A stretch of 61,580 nt of DNA from Bacillota bacterium (GTDB lineage Bacteria; Bacillota; Clostridia; Christensenellales; Aristaeellaceae): assembly GCA_023416655.1 (NCBI GenBank), contig JAEZHK010000102.1, positions 1 to 61,580 of the forward strand, given 5' to 3'. This document shows, piece by piece, positions 1-7,677 of this stretch. Position 1 is the first letter of the stretch. Each line of letters opens with the position of its first letter. Below the pieces are notes generated by a model. The model did no database searches, was not told the DNA's origin, and saw only the letters and a list, made by a program, of their open reading frames with translations. The position numbers and the translations under genes are program-made.

Positions 1-109
1 GAGAAATTTTCGATGCAGAGCAAGGAGCCGGAGTGAGGCGTAGCAGCGCTACGTTGAACGGAGAGCGACACAGCACTGCGCGAAAAGGGCCGACGCGACG
101 ACGCATTTA
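1..109. repeat. Palindromic intergenic repeat, copy A (left end cut by window)
   Basis: This stretch matches 41857-41982 over most of its length. Shared blocks include the segments around CAAGGAGCCGGAG and CTGCGCGAAAAG. A central hairpin at 39-53 has stem CGTAGC/GCTACG and loop AGC. Copy B keeps the hairpin with two compensating base-pair changes. The right end (about 80-109) resembles the inverted terminal repeat of copy B. The left terminus lies outside the window. The element begins about 15 bases past the pduL stop codon and may end the pduL transcript. Confidence 0.75.
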
Positions 110-124
110 TATTTGGAATTAGTA

Positions 125-1066
125 TTACAGTCGCTCAATCAGCTCAATGCCCTTGGAGGAGGCCGCGTCCCGGGCCAGCGGAGTGATGATCGCGTCCTTC
201 GCGCAGCGGATGTGCTTGTACCCGGTGCGCGCGGCGTTCAATATGTCCTCCTCGGAGAGGAAGCGGCGCGGTTCCGCGGAGAGGTCCCACAGGGTGGTCT
301 TGCCCTCGGGCGGGTTTTGAGGGGCGGACGCCGCCTGCGCCGCTTTGGGCACATAGGTCTTGAGCGCCTGGGCGGCCTTGGGTTCCGCCCCGTCCTGCGC
401 TGCGGCGCGGGGCGCGGACGCCACGGCGCGGGGCGCGGTCAGGATGCGGCACAGCCTCCCGTCCTCAAGGCCGCAGGCATTGGCCTCGTCCTTGTCGATG
501 TGCGCCTCCATGCTGTGGGCATCGCCGCTGCGGACCACGACGTTTTCCAGAACCGCCGCGCGCTCACCCTCCACCTGAAGGGCGACCACGTCTCCGTCCC
601 GGAGGCCGAACCCTGACGCCTCGGCGTCGGACATGTGCAGGTGCCGCGCCGCGACGATGACGCCGTGATCGATTGTGATGCGGCGGCCGCCGTTTGCCAG
701 CGTGCAGCCGGGCGTGCCTCCCGTCTCTCCGGACATGCGCAGCACCGGTCGGATGCCCAGCTTGAAGCAGTCGGTGTAGCTCAACTCCACCTGGGTCTCC
801 CTTCGGGCGGGGCCGACCACGCGCAGCGAGAGGCTGCCCTTTTCGGTCTCGATGGTCACGCTCTCGCTCGCGGCAAATTGGCCGGGCTGTTGAAGGTCCC
901 GCAGCCTGGTCAGGCGGTAACCGGGGCCGAACAGCCTTTCCACATCCGCCTGACTCAGGTGCGCATGCCGGTTGGAGGACGAAACCGGCACGAAGCGCTC
1001 GCCCTTTTTCGCCAGCTCCGTCAGCACGATGCGCAGCACCACGGCTTCAAGCGCTATCTCGTTCAT
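125..1066 (-). CDS. pduL: PduL-type phosphate acyltransferase with C-terminal extension
   Basis: PduL transfers an acyl group between CoA and phosphate (acyl-CoA + Pi to acyl-phosphate + CoA) and is the usual phosphotransacylase of bacterial microcompartments. The two family zinc-histidine motifs are present: SSSNRHAHLS (H34, H36) and VAARHLHMSD (H142, H144), followed by AHIDKDEANACG. At 313 residues it is about 100 longer than a standard PduL of roughly 210. After an Ala/Pro-rich linker (about 215-258) comes a compact C-terminal segment with EEDILNAARTGYKHI and ITPLARDAASSKGIEL. The N-terminal 20 residues form a possible amphipathic targeting helix. It is the last gene of the seven-gene minus-strand operon and starts one base after the mtnA stop. 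Confidence 0.9.
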   Translation of the reverse strand: MNEIALEAVVLRIVLTELAKKGERFVPVSSSNRHAHLSQADVERLFGPGYRLTRLRDLQQPGQFAASESVTIETEKGSLSLRVVGPARRETQVELSYTDCFKLGIRPVLRMSGETGGTPGCTLANGGRRITIDHGVIVAARHLHMSDAEASGFGLRDGDVVALQVEGERAAVLENVVVRSGDAHSMEAHIDKDEANACGLEDGRLCRILTAPRAVASAPRAAAQDGAEPKAAQALKTYVPKAAQAASAPQNPPEGKTTLWDLSAEPRRFLSEEDILNAARTGYKHIRCAKDAIITPLARDAASSKGIELIERL

Positions 1067-1067
1067 A

Positions 1068-2156
1068 TTACTGCTTCCGCGCTTCCTGCTTCTTGCGGAA
1101 GATCTCCTTCAGGCTCTCGCTGTAGGGCGGGCGCGCGATGCCGTACTCGGTGATGATCGCGGTGATCAGTTCGTTGTCCGCAAAGTCGAAGGCCGGGTTG
1201 TAGACGTTCACGCCCTCGGGGGCCATGCGCTGTTTGTACCACATCTCGGTCACTTCGTGGGCGGGGCGCTGCTCGATGGGGATGTCCTCGCCCTGGGCGA
1301 CCGACATGTCGATGGTGGAGGTGGGGCCGCAGACGTAGAAGGGGATGCCGTAGTACTTGGCCAGAATCGCGACGCCCGAGGTGCCGATCTTGTTGCAGGC
1401 GTCGCCGTTGGCGGCCACCCGGTCGCAGCCGACGAAGACCGCCTGCACCCAGCCGTTTTTCATGACCTGGGAAGCCATGTTGTCGCAGATGACGGTGGTG
1501 TCCACGCCGTCGGCGGAGAGCTCAAAGGCGGAGAGGCGCGCGCCCTGAAGAAGCGGCCTGGTCTCGTCGGTGAAGACCTTGAAGTTCATGCCGCGCTCCC
1601 GGCCCAGGTGGATGGGCGCCAGCGCCGTGCCGTACTTGGAGGTGGCGAGCTGACCGGCGTTGCAGTGGGTGAGGATGCCGTCGCCGTCCTTGATCAGGCC
1701 GAGGCCGTACTCGCCGATCTGCCGGCACATCCACACGTCCTCATCCTTGATGGCGACGGACTCCCGGCGCAGAAGCTCCACGATCTCCGGCACGGATTTG
1801 TCCTTGTTATTCAGCACCACCTGCTCCATGCGGTTGAGCGCCCAGGAGAGGTTGACGGCGGTGGGGCGGGCGGAGTCCAGATAGTCTTTCGCGGGCTTGA
1901 ACAGGCGGTAGAATTCCTCCCAGCTGTCGGCCTGGATCCGCTTTGCGGCCAGGTACGCGCCGAAGGCCGCCGCCACGCCGATGGCGGGCGCGCCGCGCAC
2001 CTTGAGCAGGTAGATCGCATCCCAAATGTCCTTCTGCTCGGTGAGGTTCAGCATTTCAACCTCATAGGGCAGCCTGGTCTGATCGAGAATCACCAGCGCG
2101 CTCAATTCGTCGTCCAGCGCGACGGTTTCATAGCCCATGATGTTCTTTTCAGGCAT
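1068..2156 (-). CDS. mtnA: S-methyl-5-thioribose-1-phosphate isomerase
   Basis: MtnA converts the aldose 5-methylthioribose-1-phosphate (or 5-deoxyribose-1-phosphate) to the ribulose-1-phosphate form. The 362-residue protein has full family length, the KVRGAPAIGVAAAFG N-terminal motif, the catalytic cysteine in THCNAG (C165) and the catalytic aspartate in GCDRVAANGD (D245). Both residues are offset by five from the characterised Bacillus subtilis enzyme (C160, D240). It lies directly downstream of mtnK and upstream of pduL. No mtnB, mtnW, mtnX or mtnD of the full methionine salvage pathway is visible, so its product most likely goes to the class II aldolase at 6425-7279 (inference). Confidence 0.95.
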   Translation of the reverse strand: MPEKNIMGYETVALDDELSALVILDQTRLPYEVEMLNLTEQKDIWDAIYLLKVRGAPAIGVAAAFGAYLAAKRIQADSWEEFYRLFKPAKDYLDSARPTAVNLSWALNRMEQVVLNNKDKSVPEIVELLRRESVAIKDEDVWMCRQIGEYGLGLIKDGDGILTHCNAGQLATSKYGTALAPIHLGRERGMNFKVFTDETRPLLQGARLSAFELSADGVDTTVICDNMASQVMKNGWVQAVFVGCDRVAANGDACNKIGTSGVAILAKYYGIPFYVCGPTSTIDMSVAQGEDIPIEQRPAHEVTEMWYKQRMAPEGVNVYNPAFDFADNELITAIITEYGIARPPYSESLKEIFRKKQEARKQ

Positions 2157-2181
2157 GGTCCATCATCCTTTTTGAATTGGT

Positions 2182-3396
2182 TTATTTGGCGGCTTCGGCG
2201 GCCTTCAGGACCGCATCGATGAAATCCTCGCCACTTTGGAATTTGGCGCGGTTCAGGATGAAATCCTTGGCGCAGAGGATGTTCAGGCGCTCGCAGTAGG
2301 CGCGCTTGTCCGGGTCCGCGATGGTGGTCACGTCCTTCACCTGCGCCATGCCCACCGTGCGGCGGACCAGCTCGGTGCCCGCGTAGGCGGCGGTATCCGC
2401 CATGATGGAGGAGAGGTACCACGCTTTGAAGCCCGGCGTCCTGGCCATCCGGTCGGTCGCGCACTCGTCAAACGCCGTGAGGAACTTCTCACAGAAGAGG
2501 TTGAGCGTCTCCACGACGGTCCGAAGCGCCCATTCGCAGAAGGCCGTGTCCCCTGCCACCCAGCCGTTGTCCCAGGCAAAGATCAGGTTGGCGACGACGT
2601 TTCCGATGTCGTAGCCCATCGGGCCGTAGAACGCGAACTCCGGGTCGAACACGCGGGTGGAGTCCTGCTTGACAAAGATGGAGCCCGTGTGCAGGTCGCC
2701 GTGGATCAGCGCCTGGGCGTTGTTCATGAAGTCGAACTTGATCTTGGCGATTTCAAGGTGCAGCGCCGCGTCCTCGTAGAGTTCGCGCTTCACAAACGCG
2801 GCGTTCTGCGAGAACACGATGTTGCGGCTATTGCAATCGTTGTAGGGCTCCGTGAGCACCAGCTCCTCGGTGATCTCGCAGAGCTCGGGGTTGATGAAGC
2901 GCTTGACCAGGTCCTTTTTGGCCTTGTGCTCCATAACGACGTCCGTGGTCTTTAGCAGGGTATTCACCATGAAGGTGGAGATGTCCTCCGCAAAGCGCGG
3001 GAAGGTCTCGTGGCGCATCAGCGCGTAGCGCATCAGCGCGTGGTCGGACAGGTCCTCCATCACGCAGGCGCTCATCACCGTGTCGTACCCGAAGATCCTG
3101 GGCACCAGCATGGGCGCGTACTTCCATTCGATCTGAAGGATTTCGCTCTCGATGCGGTTGCGGTCGGTGGAGACCTTCATCGCGGCGGAGATGCGAAGCG
3201 CCTCGCCCGCCTGCTTCACGATCACGCTCTTTCCGCTCTTCTCGTCCACCACGCGGAAGACGTAGTTCAGGTTGCCGTCGCCGATCTCCCGCGCGGTCAA
3301 TTCCGCGTCCTGGGGCATATAGCCCTTTTCCTTTACATAGTCCAGCGCGTCGGGAGTCTTCATCAGGAAATAGGTGTCAAAACGGGACATGTTCAT
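2182..3396 (-). CDS. mtnK: 5-methylthioribose kinase
   Basis: MtnK phosphorylates 5-methylthioribose, and in some organisms 5-deoxyribose, at C1 using ATP. The 404-residue product shows the kinase fold of the aminoglycoside phosphotransferase type: YVFRVVDEKSGKSVIVKQAG early (nucleotide-binding lysine), the catalytic loop LIHGDLHTGSI and the DPEFAFYGPMGYDIGN metal-binding motif, both diagnostic of MtnK. The ATG at 3396 is preceded by GAGAGGAAG. The gene begins 50 bases after the CoA-transferase beta subunit stop and 26 bases separate it from mtnA. Together with mtnA and the aldolase it supplies the three DHAP-shunt activities. Confidence 0.95.
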   Translation of the reverse strand: MNMSRFDTYFLMKTPDALDYVKEKGYMPQDAELTAREIGDGNLNYVFRVVDEKSGKSVIVKQAGEALRISAAMKVSTDRNRIESEILQIEWKYAPMLVPRIFGYDTVMSACVMEDLSDHALMRYALMRHETFPRFAEDISTFMVNTLLKTTDVVMEHKAKKDLVKRFINPELCEITEELVLTEPYNDCNSRNIVFSQNAAFVKRELYEDAALHLEIAKIKFDFMNNAQALIHGDLHTGSIFVKQDSTRVFDPEFAFYGPMGYDIGNVVANLIFAWDNGWVAGDTAFCEWALRTVVETLNLFCEKFLTAFDECATDRMARTPGFKAWYLSSIMADTAAYAGTELVRRTVGMAQVKDVTTIADPDKRAYCERLNILCAKDFILNRAKFQSGEDFIDAVLKAAEAAK

Positions 3397-3446
3397 GACT
3401 TCCTCTCATTGAGAATATTGTGGCGGCGTTCGCTTGGGGGCGAGGC

Positions 3447-4163
3447 CTACCGGAATTCCATACTGCGCAAATCCTGTGGGTCGATCTCGTCGAGCTTGCG
3501 CAGCTCCTCCAGCGTGGGGGGCGGCGTGGCCGCGAGCTTCAGGTAGCGGATGGGGAACGCCGTATTCTCCGCGACATCCTCGATGCTGGATGTCGGATAA
3601 ACGCTCTTCAGGATCAATTCGCCGCCGTACATGGTGAAGGCGCACAGCGGGGTCACGATGTCCGAGACGTTGCCGCGCGCGGTGACGAAGTCCAGCTTCT
3701 CAGAGAACGTGCGCCGGTCGTGCTTGGTGCGCCAGAGGATGGCGCGGCGGGCGGTGGGGATCAGGACCGCGCTGCCCGCGCCGCCCGGCAGGCGGACCTT
3801 GGGCCTACGATAGTCGCCGATGACCGAGGCGTTGACGCCGCCCAGGGAATCGAACTGAACGCCGCTGAGAAACGCCACGTCCAACCCGCCCCGCATGCTC
3901 AGATCAAAGACCTCCATCAGCGGAAACTCCGCCTGGGCCGTCTCCCACAGGTCGTCCCCCGCGCTGGTGAAGCTTTTGAGGCGGGGGTTTGCCGGGTCCA
4001 CGCCGCCGGGAATGTTCAGATGCACGGCGTTTGGCGCGTGGGTGGCCTTGGCCAGCAGGATCGCGATCAGCGGCATGTGGGAGCTGACGCCGTGGAAGAC
4101 CGTCTCCCCGTCGCGGATGAGCCGCGCCATCTCAACCACCATGATATCACAGGGTCTGAGCAT
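3447..4163 (-). CDS. CoA-transferase beta subunit (GctB-like)
   Basis: This is the 238-residue small subunit of a heterodimeric class I CoA-transferase, which moves CoA between carboxylic acids via a glutamyl-CoA thioester. Visible family features are the glycine-rich AFLSGVQFDSLGGVNASVIG region, GGAGSAVLIPTARRAI, and a C-terminal TSSIEDVAENTAF segment. The glutaconate/3-oxoadipate group is the closest match by pattern, but the acyl substrate cannot be read from sequence. The start codon overlaps the alpha stop by one base (TAATG) after an AGGAGG site, so the two subunits are translationally coupled. In this operon it could recover acyl-CoA energy or activate an acid product of the aldehyde branch (inference). 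Confidence 0.85.
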   Translation of the reverse strand: MLRPCDIMVVEMARLIRDGETVFHGVSSHMPLIAILLAKATHAPNAVHLNIPGGVDPANPRLKSFTSAGDDLWETAQAEFPLMEVFDLSMRGGLDVAFLSGVQFDSLGGVNASVIGDYRRPKVRLPGGAGSAVLIPTARRAILWRTKHDRRTFSEKLDFVTARGNVSDIVTPLCAFTMYGGELILKSVYPTSSIEDVAENTAFPIRYLKLAATPPPTLEELRKLDEIDPQDLRSMEFR

Positions 4164-4957
4164 TACGGCCTCCTTTTCAGCCAGTCCGCAAGCATTTCCG
4201 CGCTGTCCAGGCGCAGAAAGGAATGGATGACCTCGTCCGAAACGCTGTAAGCGCCGTGACAGGCGCAGGGGGCCGCGCCTCGGGGCTCGTGAACGACCGA
4301 TCTCACCAGAAAGTGCGGGATGTTTGCCTTCAGTTCCGAGCGGGCGAAGAAATCGTCGCCCACGATGCGCTCCGCGGTGACGATCACCGCTTTCGATGCC
4401 CGGGACAGGAGCACATCCTCGTACAGAGGCCCTTCAATGCGGGCGTTGCCCCGCTCGTCGGCCAGCTGGACGTGCAGGATGCACACGTCCGGCCGGATGG
4501 CGCGGACCGCGCTCATGGTCTCGCCGGTGAAGGGATCGGTCACGGCGGCGAAGTAGTCGTTGGCCTCGATCAGATCGCTGGTTTGGAGCCCCCGCACCGG
4601 CATGAAGGGGATGCCGTAGCTGGCGGCGCGGAGGGCGGAGATCACGGTGTAGCAGGCGTGTTCGTTGGCCACGACGGCGCCCGACTGCACCGCCCTGCGG
4701 TAGTGCTGGCAGAGGGAGTATTCCGTCTCGTAGCTGACAAAACCCGCGTCCACGCTTGCGACGCAACCCGCCAGGCACAACAGGTCCACATCCATGCCGC
4801 CCGCGGTTTTGACCAGCCTAAGGCCGCGCTTTTTCTGCCGCGCCAGCTCCATGACCGCCGCCATCGGCGCCCGGTTCAGGGTGTTGCCGCCCAGCCCCAC
4901 CAGTGCCCCGTCGGGGATGGCTTCCATCGCCTGGGCCAGATCGACCAGCTTGCTCAT
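4163..4957 (-). CDS. CoA-transferase alpha subunit (GctA-like)
   Basis: The alpha partner of a class I CoA-transferase, 264 residues from ATG 4957. An in-frame upstream extension to 5059 is possible but encodes low-complexity sequence through a GC-rich palindromic spacer and was rejected. The start MSKLVDLAQAMEAIPDGALV fits the family N-terminus, which is followed by the glycine-rich CoA-site motif VGLGGNTLNRAP. The conserved tail region includes DEVIHSFLRLDS. The spacer upstream can form a hairpin (GGGGAC/GTCCCC) that includes the weak ribosome site, so translation of this pair may be damped relative to the flavoprotein gene before it. Confidence 0.85.
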   Translation of the reverse strand: MSKLVDLAQAMEAIPDGALVGLGGNTLNRAPMAAVMELARQKKRGLRLVKTAGGMDVDLLCLAGCVASVDAGFVSYETEYSLCQHYRRAVQSGAVVANEHACYTVISALRAASYGIPFMPVRGLQTSDLIEANDYFAAVTDPFTGETMSAVRAIRPDVCILHVQLADERGNARIEGPLYEDVLLSRASKAVIVTAERIVGDDFFARSELKANIPHFLVRSVVHEPRGAAPCACHGAYSVSDEVIHSFLRLDSAEMLADWLKRRP

Positions 4958-5062
4958 GGGGACCCCGCTTTCATCAAATACTGTCCCCTTATGCGAGGTC
5001 CAAGGGGATCCACTCCCCCGGCAGGGGTTCCGGGGGACGGAGTCCCCCGCGCCCTTCACCCG
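4958..5062 (-). repeat. GC-rich palindromic intercistronic spacer
   Basis: The 105-base gap between the flavoprotein and CoA-transferase alpha genes is packed with inverted repeats. A 7-bp stem GGGGGAC/GTCCCCC with a 3-base loop lies at 5032-5048. The G/C-rich runs at about 4995-5030 are partly complementary. A 6-bp GGGGAC/GTCCCC pairing reaches right up to the start codon at 4957. It is the only long gap inside an otherwise close-set operon. Confidence 0.6.
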
Positions 5063-6394
5063 TCACTTCGCGGCGTTTGCGGCGATGTGCACCGCGTCCC
5101 ACACCGTGGCGAAAGGCGGCGCGTAGGCCAGGTCCACCATGCCCAGCTCGGCGGTGGTCATGCCGCTGTGGATGGCGGTGGCGAAAATGTCGCCCCGCAG
5201 CACCGCGCCCTTCGCGCCCGCGATGTTCGCGCCCAGCAGGCGCAAGGTGCGCTTTTCGTACACCAGCTTGATCGAAAGTTTCGAGGGCTCGGGGTAGTAG
5301 GCGGGGTGATCGCTCGCCGTCACCAGCTTTTCGGCATAGTCAATGCCCAGGCGCGCCGCGTCCGAGGCGCTCAGCCCGGTGCGGGCCATCTCCAGCCCGC
5401 ACACTTTGATGGCCGCCGTGCCCAGCGCGCCTTCAAACGCCTCATGCGCCCCAGCCATGTTGGCCCCCGCGATGCGGCCGCATTTGTTGGCAAGCGTGCC
5501 CAGCGGCAGGAAATAGTTCTCCTCTGCGACCCGGTGCCAGCACACCGCGCAGTCCCCCGCAGAAAACACGTCCGGGATGCTGGTGCGCTGCTGCCGGTCC
5601 ACGATCAGCGCGCCGTTTCGCGCCATTTCGATGCTGGTATCTTTCAAAAAGCCGGTCGCGGGTACGACGCCGAACGCCGCCAGCACCACGTCCGCGCGGT
5701 ACTCGCCGCGGTCGGTGCGCACCACGCGGTGATCTCCCGCCTCCAGAAAGGCCGTCACCCGCTCGCGCAGCTTCAGCGTCGCGCCGCTGCGCTCCAGTTC
5801 CTGGGCGGCCAGCTCGGAAAACTCCGGCTCGAACGGGGTCAAAAGCCGCTCGGCGGCTTCGACCAGCGTCACCTTCTTGCCAAGCGACAGCATTGCCTCG
5901 GCCATCTCCACGCCGATGTACCCGCCACCCACGATCACGACCTCATTGACGCCCTTGAGCCGGACGATCTTCTCGAACAGCAGCCCGTCCTCCATGGTCT
6001 TGACGTAGAACACGGACGGGAGATTCGCGCCATCGATCCTGGGCATCACGCTGTCGCATCCCACAGCGATCATCAATACGTCGTAATCGTCCCAGAAGAT
6101 CTCGCCGGTGTCGTGGTTTTTGATCCTGACCTTCTTATTGGCCGCGTCAACCTGAACCGCCTCGTGGCGCAGCTGCGTCCGGATGCCCGCCGCCTCGAAT
6201 TGCTCCCGGGTGCGGGCGATCAGCTTCGCGGGGTCGGCATTCTGGCCGCCGATGAAGTAGGGCAATCCGCAAGCGCCGTAAGAAAGGAAGCTTCCTCTTT
6301 CGTAAACCGTCACCAGCGCGTCCGGCCGCTCCCGCTTGAACTTGGACGCGGCGCTCATGCCTGCCGCCACGCCGCCCAGAATGACTGCTTTCAT
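5063..6394 (-). CDS. CoA-disulfide-reductase-like FAD/NAD(P)H oxidoreductase
   Basis: A 443-residue flavoprotein of the CoA-disulfide reductase / NADH oxidase / persulfide reductase group. The FAD-binding Rossmann motif starts at residue 3 (VILGGVAAGMSAASK). The single redox cysteine sits in SYGACGLPYFIGG (C43), as in CoA-disulfide reductases, which have one active cysteine rather than the CxxxxC pair. A second NAD(P)H motif is VVIVGGGYIGVEMAEA, and VFSAGDCAVCWH is the FAD-pyrophosphate motif. It could keep CoA reduced or act on CoA persulfides in the pathway (inference). There is no C-terminal rhodanese domain. It is the second gene of the operon, 30 bases after the aldolase stop. Confidence 0.85.
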   Translation of the reverse strand: MKAVILGGVAAGMSAASKFKRERPDALVTVYERGSFLSYGACGLPYFIGGQNADPAKLIARTREQFEAAGIRTQLRHEAVQVDAANKKVRIKNHDTGEIFWDDYDVLMIAVGCDSVMPRIDGANLPSVFYVKTMEDGLLFEKIVRLKGVNEVVIVGGGYIGVEMAEAMLSLGKKVTLVEAAERLLTPFEPEFSELAAQELERSGATLKLRERVTAFLEAGDHRVVRTDRGEYRADVVLAAFGVVPATGFLKDTSIEMARNGALIVDRQQRTSIPDVFSAGDCAVCWHRVAEENYFLPLGTLANKCGRIAGANMAGAHEAFEGALGTAAIKVCGLEMARTGLSASDAARLGIDYAEKLVTASDHPAYYPEPSKLSIKLVYEKRTLRLLGANIAGAKGAVLRGDIFATAIHSGMTTAELGMVDLAYAPPFATVWDAVHIAANAAK

Positions 6395-6424
6395 CGCTCA
6401 ACCTCGCAACCGGCGGATTTTGCC

Positions 6425-7279
6425 CTACCGGTTCAGATTTTGCAGGCGCGCGAGCACCGCCTGCGTGATCGCCTGTACGTCCAGGTCGCTCTGGGCCTGG
6501 CCCGCGCAGCCGCAGCCCTGTGCCATCAGCGGCGAGGCCCCCGCCGGAGAATGGCCCGCGAGCACGTCCTCTGTGTTCGTCGCGCGGGCGGAGCAGGGCG
6601 GAACGCCGCCGGAGGTGATGCCCAGCTTTCTGCGGATCTCAACCAGTTCTCCCACCTGTTCGCAGCTCAGCACGTTTGCCTTTCCGATGATGTTGCCTGT
6701 GTACATGAGGATCATCGCATAGTGCTCGGTGGATTCGAGCCGGTACCAGGCGTCCATCAGCGACGGGCCCCAGGCGACCGCGCCGTGGTTGGCGAGCAGC
6801 AGCGCGTTGTAGTCTCTGGCGTAGGGGGCGACGGAGTCGGGGATGCCCTGGGAGCCGGGGGCCTCGTAATGCACGCAGGGCACGGTGCCCAGGTTCACCA
6901 GCGCTTCGGGGTAGATCGCCCGGTCCAGCCCGATGCCGGCGATGGCGAACGAAGTGCTGATGGGCGGATGGGCGTGGCACACGCCGCGCACATCGGGATT
7001 TTCCTTATAAATGCACAGGTGCATCTTGACCTCGCTGGAGGGGCCTCGCTCGCCCTGGGAGAGCACGGTGCCGTCCAGCCGCATCTTGACCATTTCGTCC
7101 TCGGACATGAAGCCTTTGGAAACGCCGGTGGGCGTCGTCCAGATCAGGTCGTCATCCACCTTGCAGCTGATGTTGCCGTCGTTGGCGGCCACAAAGTTCT
7201 TCGCGTACATGCGCCTGCCGATTTCGACGATCAGCTTCTTCGCTTCGGCATCCGTGGAATATCTGTGATTCATTGGCAT
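6425..7279 (-). CDS. Class II aldolase with microcompartment-type C-terminal tail
   Basis: A zinc-dependent FucA/RhaD-type aldolase that would split a 5-substituted ribulose-1-phosphate into DHAP and an aldehyde (acetaldehyde from 5-deoxyribose, methylthioacetaldehyde from methylthioribose). The zinc histidines are in VCHAHPPIS and the third in ANHGAVAWGP; the substrate motif GPSSEVKMH is present. ATG 7279 lies five bases after AGGTGA and was preferred to an upstream GTG at 7288. The catalytic domain ends near residue 215. It is followed by a variable Gly/Ala/Ser linker and then an amphipathic end, LDVQAITQAVLARLQNL, with the spacing of known encapsulation peptides. It is the promoter-proximal gene of the operon. 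Confidence 0.9.
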   Translation of the reverse strand: MPMNHRYSTDAEAKKLIVEIGRRMYAKNFVAANDGNISCKVDDDLIWTTPTGVSKGFMSEDEMVKMRLDGTVLSQGERGPSSEVKMHLCIYKENPDVRGVCHAHPPISTSFAIAGIGLDRAIYPEALVNLGTVPCVHYEAPGSQGIPDSVAPYARDYNALLLANHGAVAWGPSLMDAWYRLESTEHYAMILMYTGNIIGKANVLSCEQVGELVEIRRKLGITSGGVPPCSARATNTEDVLAGHSPAGASPLMAQGCGCAGQAQSDLDVQAITQAVLARLQNLNR

Positions 7280-7331
7280 ATACTTCACCTGCGCGCTTTC
7301 CGTATGATTGGGAGCTTCCCGGTGTATGTTC

Positions 7332-7394
7332 AGTTGTGTTTATACCCGGATCCGGACAGGGCGAACGCTTGGCGAGCGTTTAGTTGTGTTTATA
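7332..7394. promoter_or_regulatory. 13-bp direct repeats in the operon leader (candidate operators)
   Basis: AGTTGTGTTTATA occurs identically at 7332-7344 and 7382-7394, with starts 50 bp apart. A short inverted repeat AACGCT/AGCGTT lies between them at 7364-7380. Both copies are downstream of the minus-strand promoter at 7424-7452, at roughly +25 and +75 of the predicted transcript. A repressor bound here would block the aldolase operon. No regulator gene is adjacent. Confidence 0.55.
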
Positions 7395-7423
7395 TCTCTG
7401 TCCGTTTATCAGTTTACGCCTGT

Positions 7424-7452
7424 ATTATAGCCTCGTCAGGGTATGTTGTCAA
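7424..7452 (-). promoter_or_regulatory. Consensus sigma-A promoter of the aldolase-pduL operon
   Basis: On the minus strand TTGACA (7447-7452) and TATAAT (7424-7429) are separated by exactly 17 bases, matching the consensus at all 12 positions. Transcription should begin near 7416 and leave a leader of about 135 bases before the aldolase ATG. So strong a promoter suggests control by a repressor. Confidence 0.85.
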
Positions 7453-7594
7453 TAAAATATTTCTTCAAACGAGAAATTTTTAGACTAAATGATAAACAAT
7501 ATCACCGTTAATCAGCGCTAAACCGTTGAATATGCTTGATCCGAACAACTGATCAACAATCGCAATTATGACTAAAACAATATTGATTTTTCGC

Positions 7595-7623
7595 TTGCAT
7601 TTAGCGGAAAATGATGCTATACT
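7595..7623 (+). promoter_or_regulatory. Probable promoter of the ribose-type ABC importer
   Basis: TTGCAT (7595-7600), a 17-base spacer and TATACT (7618-7623) lie 55 bases before the binding-protein start. The -10 matches five of six consensus bases, the -35 three of six. The rest of the 7453-7594 interval is AT-rich with no other confident element. Confidence 0.55.
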
Positions 7624-7677
7624 GCCGTTAACAAGGAGCCAATGTAGGCTCCCAAGCAACTCAATAGGAGGTTGACC

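Noticed and set aside
4223..7483. 1086-codon plus-strand open frame
   Set aside because: It lies antisense to the intact CoA-transferase, flavoprotein and aldolase genes. Its His/Arg/Gly-rich translation is a byproduct of GC-rich codon bias, with no domain or ribosome site.
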